Source: JAMXLO01 sp963794185
Lineage (GTDB): Bacteria; Pseudomonadota; Alphaproteobacteria; Acetobacterales; Acetobacteraceae
Assembly (NCBI GenBank): GCA_963794185.1
Contig: CAWCDM010000125.1
Span: 1-64,000 of the forward strand
Reading direction: 5' to 3'
DNA: 64,000 nt
In this document: piece by piece, positions 18,327 to 27,138 of the stretch
How the letters are laid out: each line of letters starts with the position of its first letter
How positions within the stretch are numbered: position 1 is the first letter of the stretch
The notes under the pieces: generated by a model
Seen by the model: only the letters and a program-made list of their open reading frames with translations
Databases searched by the model: none
What the model was told of the DNA's origin: nothing
Translations under genes and position numbers: made by a program

Positions 18327-20744
18327 CTATAGTTCGCCCGGTTTCTTCTGCCGTTGTTGCTGCTGCTGCTGCGGCGGAGGAGCCGGGCGCGCGGCGGGAG
18401 CAGCCTGCGGAGGAGGCAGCGCACGCGCCACCGGCGGCGGCGGGTGGAATTGAGGTGGAGGTGGCGACGTCACGTGCACTGGTGGTGGTGGCGCCACCAC
18501 GCGCGGCGGCGGTGCGGCCTGAACCTGCGGGGTGGGAGGAGGGTGGAACGCAGTCGCCGGTGGTGGCGCGGTGTGAACCACGGGCGGCGGCGACGCACGG
18601 ACCACCGGCGGCGGCGTGGGTGCGACATGCGCCACCGGCGGTGCAACCGGGGCGGACAACTGGGGCGCGGGTCGAGAAATGGCGGCAGGTCCCGCTGGTC
18701 CACCCGGCTGTCCCGCCGGCTGGTGACCACCCGACGGTCCGGCCGCGCCCGGCGTCGGCACCGGTCGAGCCACCGCGGCCGGCCCGCCGCCCACCGGCGG
18801 TACTGCGGGCGCAGCCGGGGTTGTCGATTGCGGTGCGGGCCGCGCGATGGCGGCAGGCCCCGCTGGTCCACCCGGCTGTCGCGTCGGCGGAGGACCAACC
18901 AACGGTTCGGCCACACCCGGTGTCGGCAACGGTTGCGTCACCGCGGCCGGCACCCCGCCTCCCGGAGGACGCTGGATGGGTGGCGGCGCCATCTGGCCGG
19001 GCGCAACTGGCGCTCGTAGCGGCGGCACCGCCAGCGGCGTCCCGGCACCACCAAAAGCCGGCCTTCCCATGGCGGGCGCAGGCACCGCACCCGGTGCGCC
19101 ACCCGGCACGGCCGGAGCCGGTCCCGCCCCCGGGACGGCCGGCGGTGGCTGGCCGGTGAACGGCCGGGCGCCGGCGGCGGCGGGAACAGTGGGCTGCGCC
19201 GGATTGTGCAAGGGTGGCAGCGGTGGCCTGCCGCCCGCGGCGGCCCCGATCGCGCCAGGCGCCAGCCCGGCCGGTCGGATGGCAGGGCCTGGCGCCGCTG
19301 GACGCTGAACCAGCGCGCCCGGCGTTGGCGCCAGGTTGAACTGGCGTGCCACCGCCGGCGTGACGCCCGCGGTGGCCATGGTGGGCCGCAGCGGCTGCTG
19401 GCCGAACACCGGTCGCGCCTGGGCAAGCTGCACCGGGTCGACCCGCTGCACAGCCGGGCGCACGGGTCGCGATCCGGTCAACGCGCTCGTCGGAACGACT
19501 GTCGCGGCGCCGCGGTTGGCGAAATTGTTGACCGTGACGTTCCGGTTGACTGTCGTGATGTTGGTCACGTTGGTCACGTGCGAGATGTTGACCTGCCGCA
19601 CATAGCGGTCGCTCGCGTGATACCACGGCCGATAAACCTCGCGCGGGCCGAGCGGGCACCAACCAATGCTGCCCGCGGCCAGCGCGGCGCCGACGCCGAT
19701 CCCCACGACCGCGCCCACACCGAAGAATGTCACCAGCGCCGGGGCATAGACCGGCACGGGCGCGACGCCCACCTCGGCGCCGGGGTACCAACCCCACCTG
19801 CCGCCGTCCTGCACCCAGCGGCCATAATGGAACGGCGCGAAACCCCAGGGCGCGCTGTCCACCCAGGTCCAGCCCCAGGGCGCGACGTAGGCCCAACGGC
19901 CCTCGCGATACGGCACCCAATCCTGTGCGACCTGCGGATACCAGACCTGGCCATACTGCGGGCTTTCGGTCCATGAACCATACGCCGCGAGGTCCTCGCC
20001 GCCCGGCATCGCCGCAACGGCCGGCGGCGGCGCCACCGCCTGTGGCCGCGGCGGACGTTCCCGGTCCAGCATCGCGGTGAGAAACGGGTCACGGTGCGCG
20101 GGGCCGACATCGCCCTGGAGCGTGTCGGTGCCGTTGATCGTGGCGGCCTGGCTCGGACCCACCTGAAGCGACACATCGGGGCCGGTGACCTGGGCGGAAC
20201 CCTCGATGACCGTGACCACGGTCGGCGTCTGAGTGTCGCCGACGGCCACTGCGTAGCGCCCCGGCGAAGCGAGCGTGACCAGCCCGCGCGGCGTCTGCAC
20301 GGCGTAGGTCTCGTCCGGCGTCACCGCGCGGACACGGAGATAGATCTCGCCCTGCGGTTCGGTCGCCTGGAAGGCCGTGTCGTTCAGCGTCGCAATGTCG
20401 AGTTCCGTGCCCGGAGCCATCGCGATGCGGCTTGCGGAAACCTCGATCTCGGCCTGCGCATTGGCGTCGGTCCACAGCGAGTTCCCCGACGTCATCGGAT
20501 AATTCGCCGTCGCCGGACTCCACTGGTCCTCGTCCTGGGTGTGAAATGAAACCGTGCCGCTGACGCGCGCAAGCCGTCCGACGCGTTCCGGCGGATCGCC
20601 GCCCGGCTGCTGGTCCTGTGCGCCCGGCGGCGGTTCCGGCGGTTGCCCCTGCGCCGCGGCCGGAAGCGGCATCGCCTGCGCGAACACGAGGCTCGTGGCC
20701 GCAATTGCGGCGGTCAGACGGAATGGGAGGTTCTGCGCGAACAT
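18327..20744 (-). CDS. FecR-domain/DUF6600 secreted protein with proline-rich repeat tail
   Basis: 805 residues. A signal peptide (AAIAATSLVFAQAMPLPAAA) is followed by a FecR-like beta domain (GRLARVSGTVSFHTQ, AEIEVSASRIAMAPGTELD, TPRGLVTLASPGRYAVAV, VTVIEGSAQV). Next comes the DUF6600 region rich in Trp and Tyr (YGQVWYPQVAQDWVPYREGR, WVDSAPWGFAPFHYGRW). The C-terminal half is low-complexity Pro/Ala/Gly with two direct repeats containing QPGGPAGPAAI, about 168 bp apart. It is probably an exported or surface protein; the function is unknown. ATG 20744 has GGAAGGA upstream. The divergent small lipoprotein shares the 200-bp promoter gap. Confidence 0.8.
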   Translation of the reverse strand: MFAQNLPFRLTAAIAATSLVFAQAMPLPAAAQGQPPEPPPGAQDQQPGGDPPERVGRLARVSGTVSFHTQDEDQWSPATANYPMTSGNSLWTDANAQAEIEVSASRIAMAPGTELDIATLNDTAFQATEPQGEIYLRVRAVTPDETYAVQTPRGLVTLASPGRYAVAVGDTQTPTVVTVIEGSAQVTGPDVSLQVGPSQAATINGTDTLQGDVGPAHRDPFLTAMLDRERPPRPQAVAPPPAVAAMPGGEDLAAYGSWTESPQYGQVWYPQVAQDWVPYREGRWAYVAPWGWTWVDSAPWGFAPFHYGRWVQDGGRWGWYPGAEVGVAPVPVYAPALVTFFGVGAVVGIGVGAALAAGSIGWCPLGPREVYRPWYHASDRYVRQVNISHVTNVTNITTVNRNVTVNNFANRGAATVVPTSALTGSRPVRPAVQRVDPVQLAQARPVFGQQPLRPTMATAGVTPAVARQFNLAPTPGALVQRPAAPGPAIRPAGLAPGAIGAAAGGRPPLPPLHNPAQPTVPAAAGARPFTGQPPPAVPGAGPAPAVPGGAPGAVPAPAMGRPAFGGAGTPLAVPPLRAPVAPGQMAPPPIQRPPGGGVPAAVTQPLPTPGVAEPLVGPPPTRQPGGPAGPAAIARPAPQSTTPAAPAVPPVGGGPAAVARPVPTPGAAGPSGGHQPAGQPGGPAGPAAISRPAPQLSAPVAPPVAHVAPTPPPVVRASPPPVVHTAPPPATAFHPPPTPQVQAAPPPRVVAPPPPVHVTSPPPPQFHPPPPVARALPPPQAAPAARPAPPPQQQQQQRQKKPGEL

Positions 20745-20944
20745 AGGTGCCGGTCCTTCCAGGCCATCGGCCAGGTTCGCGGCTTCTGCCACTGCAAGAT
20801 GGCGAAATCGCGACTGATGTTACAACCGAAGGTGGCGCACCACGACCCATTGAGCATGACACGGCATTGCCCCGGCGCGGTCACCAAAAGGCCGCGAAGC
20901 ACGCCCAGTTATGCGGCGACGATCGAGCAGCAGGAGATTGGCCA

Positions 20945-21142
20945 ATGTTCAGCGTAATGCGACGTCGATGGGGTCTGCCGCTTGCAGCCCTGGCGCTGGC
21001 AGCCCTGCTGGGCGGTTGCGTCTATCCGGCATATCCCGGCTACGGCGGCTATTATGGCGCGCCCTATTATGCTGGCCCAACGGTCGCGTTTGGCGGCGGC
21101 TGGGGCTGGCACGACCACGGCTGGCACGGCCGCAACTGGTAG
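20945..21142 (+). CDS. Small Gly/Tyr-rich lipoprotein
   Basis: 65 residues with a lipobox (LALAALLGGC) and a mature part made of aromatic/Gly repeats (YPGYGGYYGAPYYAGP) and His/Trp motifs (GWGWHDHGWHGRNW). The His-rich end could bind metal, which is inference. AGGAGA lies 7 bp ahead of ATG 20945. It is divergent from the DUF6600 gene and convergent with the M20 peptidase gene. Confidence 0.7.
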   Translation: MFSVMRRRWGLPLAALALAALLGGCVYPAYPGYGGYYGAPYYAGPTVAFGGGWGWHDHGWHGRNW

Positions 21143-21167
21143 CACAGACATACGCGTGCGCCGTCCA

Positions 21168-22339
21168 TCACAACACCGCCCGCTCCAGTCGCAGGATGGC
21201 CCGCGCGCATGCCTGAGCGCGCGGCACGAGGCTGTCGATGCGCAGGAACTCGTCGGGGCTGTGCGCCTTGCCGCCCACCGGCCCGACCGCGCAGATCGTC
21301 GGCGCACCTACGCCGGCGGTGAAGCCTGAATCAGCACAGCCACCGGTGAACTCGCCTGCCGTGGCGAACCCGGTATCCGCTGCGGCCTGCACGTAGATCT
21401 CGAACAGCCGCCTCGCGGTCGGCGTCTGCACCAGCGGCAGGAATTCGCCGCGCACGGTCAGTTCGGTCTTGGTGCCCGGCACGAAGCTGTGCTCGATGAT
21501 CGCGGTGATCCGCGCCATCGCGTCCTCGCGATCCGCCGGCTCGACGTAGCGCAGGTCGATCTCGCCCTCGGCCCAGGGGGCGACGGTGTTGACGCTCTGC
21601 CCGCCGCGCACCAGGCCGACATTGACCGTGACGCCGCGGTCGAGATCGGTCAGCGCATGCAGCGCCTGTGTCTTGCGCGCCAGTTCCTCGATCGCGCTGA
21701 TGCCGTCGGCGAAGTTGGCGCCCGAATGTGCCGCGCGGCCGGCGATGCGGAAGGCCATGAACACGCCGCCCTTCCGCCCGGTGACCACGTTGCCGGACAC
21801 CCGCCCCGGTTCGCTGTTGAACACCACGCGGGCGCGGCGCGCCTCCGCCTCGATCACCGCGCGGCCTTCCGGGCTGCCGATCTCCTCGTCGCCGGTGAAC
21901 AGCCCGACCAGCGGCGCCGGCGAGCCGCCGAACTTCGCGAACGCCGCGAGCACGAAGCAATTCATCACCAGCCCCGCCTTCATGTCGGCCACACCAGGAC
22001 CGTAGGCGATGCCGTCGCGGATGGTGAACGGCCGGCGCGAGACCTCGCCGTCGGGGAACACCGTGTCGCGATGGCCCATCAGCACGATATTCCCCCGGCA
22101 TTGCCGGCTGGGCCGTCCCACGGAACGGCGGCGCGCAGGCAATCGCCATGGTTCCGCTGTTTCGCGACCGCCACCGGGATGCCCTGTGCCTGCATGAAGC
22201 GCTGCACCACCGTGCCGACCGCGTCGATGCCGGGCTTGTTGTAGCTGCCGCTGTCGATGTCCACCATCTCGCGCAGCAGCGCGATCATGGCGTCGCGCTG
22301 CGTGGCGAGCCAGGCGGCGATGTCGGTTTCGGTGGTCAT
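21168..22339 (-). CDS. M20 family metallopeptidase (carboxypeptidase G2-like; frameshifted)
   Basis: About 390 residues after restoring one base in the C-run at 22092-22096 (five should be six on the plus strand). The joined frame gives NAGGNIVLMGHRDTVFPDG. Metal and catalytic residues are present: His and Asp of GHRDTV, Asp of GVADMKAG, the Glu pair of GDEEIGSPEGR, a Glu in NSEPGR, and the C-terminal His in GGKAHSPDEF. These fit zinc-dependent M20 exopeptidases such as glutamate carboxypeptidase. ATG 22339. Both halves are well conserved, so the break looks like a sequence error. Confidence 0.82.
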
Positions 22340-22361
22340 GCGAGCGCCCTTCGGATCATGG

Positions 22362-22694
22362 TTAGAGATCCAGCATTGTGGCGATGCGCGACTTCACATC
22401 ATCGAGCAGTTCTTGCGGGATGCGTTCGATGAACCCGGCGCCGCGCGCCCTCCAATCGAGGCTCTTCAGTTGCTCGATCATGATGAAGCCCTGCGTCACC
22501 GTGGCGATCAGGGGAACCCGCGTGCGCCACGGTCGGTCGGTCCGTATGACCGGGCATACAACGAGCAGTCCGGTCGTTGCATTGATGTCAGAGCCCGTCA
22601 GGACAAGCGCCGGACGATTCTTCGCCTGCTCGCGCCCAACCTGCGGATCGAAATTGATCCAGGTCAGGTCGCCCTGCTCCGGCAGGTAGGCCAC
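22362..22694 (-). CDS. MazF/PemK-family toxin-like endoribonuclease
   Basis: 110 residues with the MazF pattern: GDLTWINFDPQVGREQAKNR (the conserved GREQAKNRPALVL start), VCPVIRTDRPWRTRVPL, GFIMIEQLKSLDWRARG. The family cleaves mRNA in a sequence-dependent manner and is held by its antitoxin. The GTG start shares one base with the TAG stop of the antitoxin gene, typical of coupled type II modules. Confidence 0.85.
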   Translation of the reverse strand: MAYLPEQGDLTWINFDPQVGREQAKNRPALVLTGSDINATTGLLVVCPVIRTDRPWRTRVPLIATVTQGFIMIEQLKSLDWRARGAGFIERIPQELLDDVKSRIATMLDL

Positions 22695-22936
22695 TACCAG
22701 ACTTCGCGGCCCACCGGTGGGCCCCAGTCGAGTTCCTCCGGCCTGTTGTCGGGCGTGATGCCCTCCAGCAGTTCAGCCATGGTGTAGCGTCGGCGACTGG
22801 CCGGCTCGACCACCAGGCGATTGCCCTCGACCCTGATATCGACCTCCGACCCCTCCTTCAGGCCAAGCTGCTCGAGTAGTGGCTTCGGCAGTCGGAGCCC
22901 GACGCTGTTACCCCAGCGGTGCAATGTTACGGACAT
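22694..22936 (-). CDS. AbrB/MazE-family antitoxin
   Basis: 80 residues. The N-terminal half is a swapped-hairpin AbrB/MazE DNA-binding domain (LHRWGNSVGLRLPKPLLEQL, GSEVDIRVEGNRLVVEP); the C-terminal tail (EELDWGPPVGREVW) is the usual toxin-wrapping segment. ATG 22936 starts at the family N-terminus with AGAGAGAA upstream. It probably represses its own operon, as MazE proteins do. Confidence 0.85.
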   Translation of the reverse strand: MSVTLHRWGNSVGLRLPKPLLEQLGLKEGSEVDIRVEGNRLVVEPASRRRYTMAELLEGITPDNRPEELDWGPPVGREVW

Positions 22937-23186
22937 GGTCGGGTTCTCTCTGTCATTATGGATATACAATAGGTATCCTTTGTCACGTCGACAATCGTTA
23001 CCGTGTTTGGCAGCACACGCACCTGGATAAGCATTTCACGGAGCTTGACTTCGGTTCGCACGGCGCCTGCGAGTACCAGCGTGAGGACGTTCACGTTAAC
23101 TCGCCGAGAACTTCTGTCCCGTATTCAACCCGGCAGAAGCCGGAGGACGGGCTACTCCAGAAACCGACGCCGACCAGGAGGTAGTG

Positions 23187-23333
23187 ATGCCAGACCAAGC
23201 AAAGGCACAGTGCCCGGATTGTGCTGGTACGGGCAAGAGCTTGAAGCCGATGGATAACATACCGGCGCCATTGCCGCCCGAGCCGCTGGATTGCGACTTC
23301 CACACCGGCCGCTCGCCGACCCGCCCTGTATGA
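23187..23333 (+). CDS. 48-residue protein with a CxxC zinc-knuckle-like motif
   Basis: A short reading frame with a strong ribosome binding site (CAGGAGGTAG) 1-2 bp ahead of ATG 23187. The protein has CPDCAGTGK near residue 9, like the CxxCxGxG repeats of DnaJ or tryptophan-RNA-binding attenuator inhibitors, a proline-rich middle (IPAPLPPEP) and one more Cys. It may be a tiny zinc-binding protein. A single CxxC pair is less than a full site, so a C-terminal frameshift or dimerisation is possible. Moderate support only. Confidence 0.45.
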   Translation: MPDQAKAQCPDCAGTGKSLKPMDNIPAPLPPEPLDCDFHTGRSPTRPV

Positions 23334-23635
23334 ATAATTCCCCGACAACGGGCTGTTGGGAGCAAACTCTTCCCCTTTTCTTGTTAGAAGTGCGGTGGAA
23401 CCGGGTGGCTGCGAACCGAGCCTCCGGCCGCGTCAACCTAAGCCCGCCCGTCCTAGATAATTCCCAGACAAAACGGGCTCGGAGGGTTACGCCGTTAGGG
23501 GCGTTCCAAAAGGCGGAGCCTCTTGGCTGGCCTGCGGCGAAACCCCGAACGTGCAATTGACGCCGCAGCAGGACATGCTACCAGTGAGTAACACCACGCG
23601 GCCGAAGCAGCCGTCGGGCATCCTGGGAGAGAGCC
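23334..23635. other. Intergenic region upstream of the ferredoxin-P450 cluster
   Basis: 302 bp with no supported gene. It includes several G/C runs and a TTGACG hexamer at about 23558 that could be a -35 element for the downstream operon. No clear -10 or operator is identified, and the frames crossing it resemble nothing known. Confidence 0.4.
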
Positions 23636-23962
23636 ATGCCGGACGTCACCTATATCGAATTCAACGGCACGGCGCATCAGGTCGATGTGCCCGTCGGCAC
23701 TTCGGTGATGCGCGGTGCGGTCGACAACAACGTACCGGGCATCGACGCCGACTGCGGCGGCGAGTGCGCCTGCGCCACCTGCCACGTCTACGTCGACGCC
23801 GCCTGGCTGGAAAAGACCGGCCTGCCGGAACCTGGCTCGCAGGAAGCCAGCATGCTGAGCTTCGCCGCGGTCGCGCAGCCTGACTCGCGCCTCTCCTGTC
23901 AGATCACGATGCGCGAGGAGCTTGCAGGACTCGTCGTACGGATGCCGGAGGGACAGCACTGA
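23636..23962 (+). CDS. [2Fe-2S] ferredoxin, adrenodoxin/putidaredoxin type
   Basis: 108 residues. The cluster ligands are C40, C46 and C49 (ADCGGECACATCHVYV) and C88 (RLSCQI), the vertebrate-type C-x5-C-x2-C...C arrangement. It would carry single electrons from an FAD reductase to the P450s encoded just downstream. No reductase gene lies in the cluster. GGGAGAG precedes ATG 23636; the first P450 starts 34 bp after the stop. Confidence 0.9.
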   Translation: MPDVTYIEFNGTAHQVDVPVGTSVMRGAVDNNVPGIDADCGGECACATCHVYVDAAWLEKTGLPEPGSQEASMLSFAAVAQPDSRLSCQITMREELAGLVVRMPEGQH

Positions 23963-23996
23963 AGCCAGCCGGGACTGGCACCGAGGAGGAAACCCC

Positions 23997-25250
23997 ATGG
24001 AGGCTCACGTCGATTTCGACCCGCGCGCTGACGCGTATTCGAGGCCGCTCGACACGATCGATGTCAGCGTCCCCGAACTCTACCGGGATGACGTCTACCA
24101 GCCGTATTTCGAACGGTTGCGCCGCGAGGACCCGGTGCACTGGTGCGAAGACAGCGCGTTCGGCCCGTACTGGTCGGTGACGCGGTACAAGGACATCATG
24201 ACGATCGCGGTGAACCATCAGGTGTTCTCCTCGCACTGGGAGCTCGGCGGCGTCAGGCTCGAGGACCAGGTAAAGGGCTACGAACGGCCCAGCTTCATCC
24301 AGATGGACGAGCCCGAGCATGGCGAGCGCCGCAAGGCGGTCAGCCCCGTCGTCGCGCCCGGCAACCTGGCGCGGATGGAAGGCATGATCCGCGAACGCAC
24401 CATACGCGTGCTGGACGATCTGCCGCGCGGCGAGACGTTCGATTGGGTGAAGCAGGTCTCGATCGAGCTGACCTCGCGCATGCTCGCCACGCTGTTCGAC
24501 TGGCCGCTGGAGGATCGCCACCGGCTGATGTTCTGGTCCGACGTCACCGTCTGCCATGTCGATACGCCGGACGCGCCGGTCCACTCGGAGGCGGAGCGCT
24601 ACGCCGAGCTGCAGAAGATGGCGACGGCGATGAAGGCGCTGTGGGACGAACGCGCCGCCAGCAATGCGCAGCGCTTCGATCTGATCTCGATGATGGCGCA
24701 CGCGGATGCGACGCGGAACATGGATTTCCGCGAGCTGCTGGCGAATTGCAGCCTGCTGATCGTGGGCGGCAACGACACCACGCGGAACTCGATGTCCGGC
24801 GGGGTCTGGGGGCTGTCCAAGTTCCCGGAGCAGTATCGCAAGCTGCGGGAGCATCCCGAGCTGGTGCCGAGCCTGATATCGGAGATCATCCGCTGGCACA
24901 CGCCGGTGCTGCATCTGCGGCGCACCGCGCTGGCGGATTTCGAGCTCGGGGGAAAAACGATCCGCAAGGGCGACAAGGTGGCGATGTGGTTCGTCTCGGG
25001 CAACCGGGACGAGGACGCGATCAAGGATCCGCATGATCTGATCGTCGATCGTCCCCGCGCGCGCGAGCACATCTCGTTCGGGTTCGGCGTGCATCGCTGC
25101 GTCGGCAACCGCCTGGCCGAGCTGCAGCTGCGCATTCTCTGGGAGGAGATCCTGAAGCGCGATTTCGTCATCGAGGTGATGGAGAAGCCGAAGTATCTGC
25201 GTTCGAACCTGATCCACGGCATCCGCGAGCTGCCCGTGCAAATTCATTGA
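23997..25250 (+). CDS. Cytochrome P450, CYP153 family-like
   Basis: 417 residues. The haem Cys is C368 in FGFGVHRCVGNRLAE, the I-helix oxygen-activation motif is GGNDTTRNS, and the K-helix ExxR is EIIR. GNDTTRNSM, the short F/G region and LQLRILWEEILKR are characteristic of CYP153, soluble P450s that hydroxylate the end carbon of medium-chain alkanes and fatty acids. GAGGAGGA precedes ATG 23997, which is better placed than the upstream in-frame ATG at 23922. It lies between its ferredoxin and a second CYP153. Confidence 0.88.
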   Translation: MEAHVDFDPRADAYSRPLDTIDVSVPELYRDDVYQPYFERLRREDPVHWCEDSAFGPYWSVTRYKDIMTIAVNHQVFSSHWELGGVRLEDQVKGYERPSFIQMDEPEHGERRKAVSPVVAPGNLARMEGMIRERTIRVLDDLPRGETFDWVKQVSIELTSRMLATLFDWPLEDRHRLMFWSDVTVCHVDTPDAPVHSEAERYAELQKMATAMKALWDERAASNAQRFDLISMMAHADATRNMDFRELLANCSLLIVGGNDTTRNSMSGGVWGLSKFPEQYRKLREHPELVPSLISEIIRWHTPVLHLRRTALADFELGGKTIRKGDKVAMWFVSGNRDEDAIKDPHDLIVDRPRAREHISFGFGVHRCVGNRLAELQLRILWEEILKRDFVIEVMEKPKYLRSNLIHGIRELPVQIH

Positions 25251-25263
25251 ATGGAGGAACGCC

Positions 25264-26517
25264 ATGAACGCACCAGTGGACCTGGACCATAGGGCACTCG
25301 CCTACTCGCTGCCGCTCGACAAGTTCGACGTGAGCGATCCGCGGCTCTACTACGACGACGTCTGGCAGCCGTATTTCGAGCGGCTGCGCCGCGAGGATCC
25401 GGTGCACTTCACGCCGAACAGCCCCTATGGTCCGTATTGGTCGGTCAGCAAGTACCGCGACATCGTGCAGGTCGAGGTGAACCACAAGGTGTTCTCGTCG
25501 TCCGACGAGGTCGGCGGAATCATGATCAACGATGCCCCGAAGGGCATGGAGCGCACCAGCTTCATCCGCATGGACCCGCCCGAACACGACGAGCAGCGGC
25601 GCGAGGTCAGCTCGACGGTCAATCCGATCACGCTCGCCAAGATGGAGAGCCTGATCCGCGAGCGGACCAACATGATCCTGGACGGCCTGCCGCGCGGGGA
25701 AACGTTCAACTGGGTCGAGCGGGTCTCGATCGAACTGACGTCGATGATGCTGGCGACGCTGTTCGACTACCCGATCGAGGACAAGGCGCGGCTGATCCGC
25801 TGGTCGGACACGTTCATCTGCGACATCAACGCGCCCGACGCGCCGGTGCGCTCCGAGGAGGCGCGCTTCGCCGAACAGATGCGCTTCGCCGAGCACATGA
25901 ACGCGATCTGGGAGGAGCGCGCCAGAAAGCCGAAGAGCTTCGACGTGATCTCGATCATGGCGCACGGCGAGGCGACCAACAAAATGACGCTGCGCCAGCG
26001 CATGGGCATCTTGATTCTGTTCCTGGTCGGCGGCAACGACACGACGCGCAACTCGATGACCGGCGGTCTGCTGGGCCTCAGCCGGTTCCCCGATCAGTTC
26101 CGCAAGCTGCGCGAGAACCCCGAACTCGTCACCAGCGCGGTGTCGGAAATCGTGCGCTGGCAGACGCCGGTGATCCACATGCGACGCACCGCCCTGGCGG
26201 ACGCCGAGATCGGCGGCAAGGCGATCAAGGCCGGCGACAAGGTGGTGGTCTGGTATATCTCGGGCAACCGCGACGAGGAGCAGATCGAGCGGGCGGACGA
26301 GTTCATCGTCGACCGCAAGCGGCCGCGCGAGCACATGTCGTTCGGCTTCGGCATCCATCGCTGCCTGGGCAACCGCCTGGCCGAACTGCAGCTGCGCGTG
26401 CTGTGGGAGGAGATCCTGAAGCGCGACCTGCAGATCGAGGTGGTAGACAAGCCGGTGTATGCGTATTCGAACTTCCTGCACGCGATCCGATCACTGCCGG
26501 TGCGCATCGACGGGTGA
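25264..26517 (+). CDS. Cytochrome P450, CYP153 family-like (second copy)
   Basis: 417 residues, clearly paralogous to the preceding gene along its whole length (RPLDTIDVSVPELYRDDVYQ against LPLDKFDVSDPRLYYDDVWQ). The haem Cys is C367 in FGFGIHRCLGNRLAE, the I-helix motif is GGNDTTRNS and the ExxR is EIVR. It starts 13 bp after the first P450 with GGAGGAACGCC upstream. Tandem CYP153 copies often differ in chain-length preference, so the pair may widen the alkane or fatty-acid range; this is inference. Confidence 0.88.
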   Translation: MNAPVDLDHRALAYSLPLDKFDVSDPRLYYDDVWQPYFERLRREDPVHFTPNSPYGPYWSVSKYRDIVQVEVNHKVFSSSDEVGGIMINDAPKGMERTSFIRMDPPEHDEQRREVSSTVNPITLAKMESLIRERTNMILDGLPRGETFNWVERVSIELTSMMLATLFDYPIEDKARLIRWSDTFICDINAPDAPVRSEEARFAEQMRFAEHMNAIWEERARKPKSFDVISIMAHGEATNKMTLRQRMGILILFLVGGNDTTRNSMTGGLLGLSRFPDQFRKLRENPELVTSAVSEIVRWQTPVIHMRRTALADAEIGGKAIKAGDKVVVWYISGNRDEEQIERADEFIVDRKRPREHMSFGFGIHRCLGNRLAELQLRVLWEEILKRDLQIEVVDKPVYAYSNFLHAIRSLPVRIDG

Positions 26518-26630
26518 GAAACAATCGGCGGCGCGAGCCGGAAATGGCTCCGCCAGCCTGATCGCCCATTCGACCCCGGGCGGCACTCCCGCGGATGAGG
26601 TTTGCCCGGTGACAGTGAAAAGGGCGCTCG

Positions 26631-26879
26631 ATGCCAACCGTTCTGCGCGCCGAGGGGTTTCGTCCATAACTTTTACGGTCATGACCCGGGGGAACCACCA
26701 CACGTCCATGTCGATCGCGGCGGAGCCACGGCCAAGGGTTGGCAGGACATCGGGACCTTGGCCAGCAACGCAGGGCTTTCGGCAGGGAGTTCGGCACGGT
26801 GGTGAGGTTGGTGCGGTCGCGCCGACAGGAACTTTTGGAGGCATGGCGTGGCTTCTCCGATACGGGCGGAGACCGCTGA
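26631..26879 (+). CDS. DUF4160 protein (two compensating frameshifts)
   Basis: The sequence gives MPTVLRAEGFR, then after one extra base near 26664 NFYGHDPGEPPHVHVDRGGA (DUF4160 core with the PPHVHV motif), then after one missing base near 26785 EFGTVVRLVRSRQELLEAWR, the family C-terminus, ending at 26879. The two indels cancel in length, so the gene is very likely whole in the organism at about 82 residues. DUF4160 genes are commonly paired with DUF2442 genes and suspected to be toxin-antitoxin-like; here the partner overlaps the 3' end. Confidence 0.7.
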
Positions 26880-27132
26880 CATCAGGGTGCGGGACGTCAC
26901 AGTCACCGACGACGATCTGTCGGTCGCACTCATGGATGGTCGTACCATCACGGTGCCATTGGCCTGGTACCCACGGCTTGCCAACGCCACGCCCGAGCAA
27001 CATACCCGCTGGGAGGTCGCCGGTGCCGGCTACGGTATCCACTGGCCGGACGTGGATGAGGATCTGAGCACCGAGGGCCTGCTGCGTGGCGCACCAGCGG
27101 CACGGCACGCCGGTGATCGCAGTCCGCAATAA
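26848..27132 (+). CDS. DUF2442 protein
   Basis: 94 residues starting at GTG 26848 with GGAGG seven bases upstream. The core VRDVTVTDDDLSVALMDGRT, LAWYPRLANAT and GIHWPDVDEDLSTEGLL are the usual DUF2442 signature. It overlaps the end of the DUF4160 gene, the normal arrangement of this pair, and ends 6 bp from the convergent amidase gene. Confidence 0.82.
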   Translation: MASPIRAETADIRVRDVTVTDDDLSVALMDGRTITVPLAWYPRLANATPEQHTRWEVAGAGYGIHWPDVDEDLSTEGLLRGAPAARHAGDRSPQ

Positions 27133-27138
27133 CGTCCG

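Noticed and set aside
18295..19974. 559-residue frame on the minus strand over the DUF6600 gene
   Set aside because: It is an out-of-phase shadow of the Pro/Ala/Gly-rich gene; composition is Arg/Gly/Ala low complexity with no motif.
22879..23184. Frame ending QKPEDGLLQKPTPTRR just before the 48-residue protein
   Set aside because: Its first half overlaps the antitoxin gene antisense and no start or family is convincing; the stop next to the small gene may be chance.
23904..25265. 453-residue minus-strand frame over the first CYP153 gene
   Set aside because: Antisense shadow produced by high GC codon bias; no family resemblance, while the plus-strand gene has all P450 motifs.
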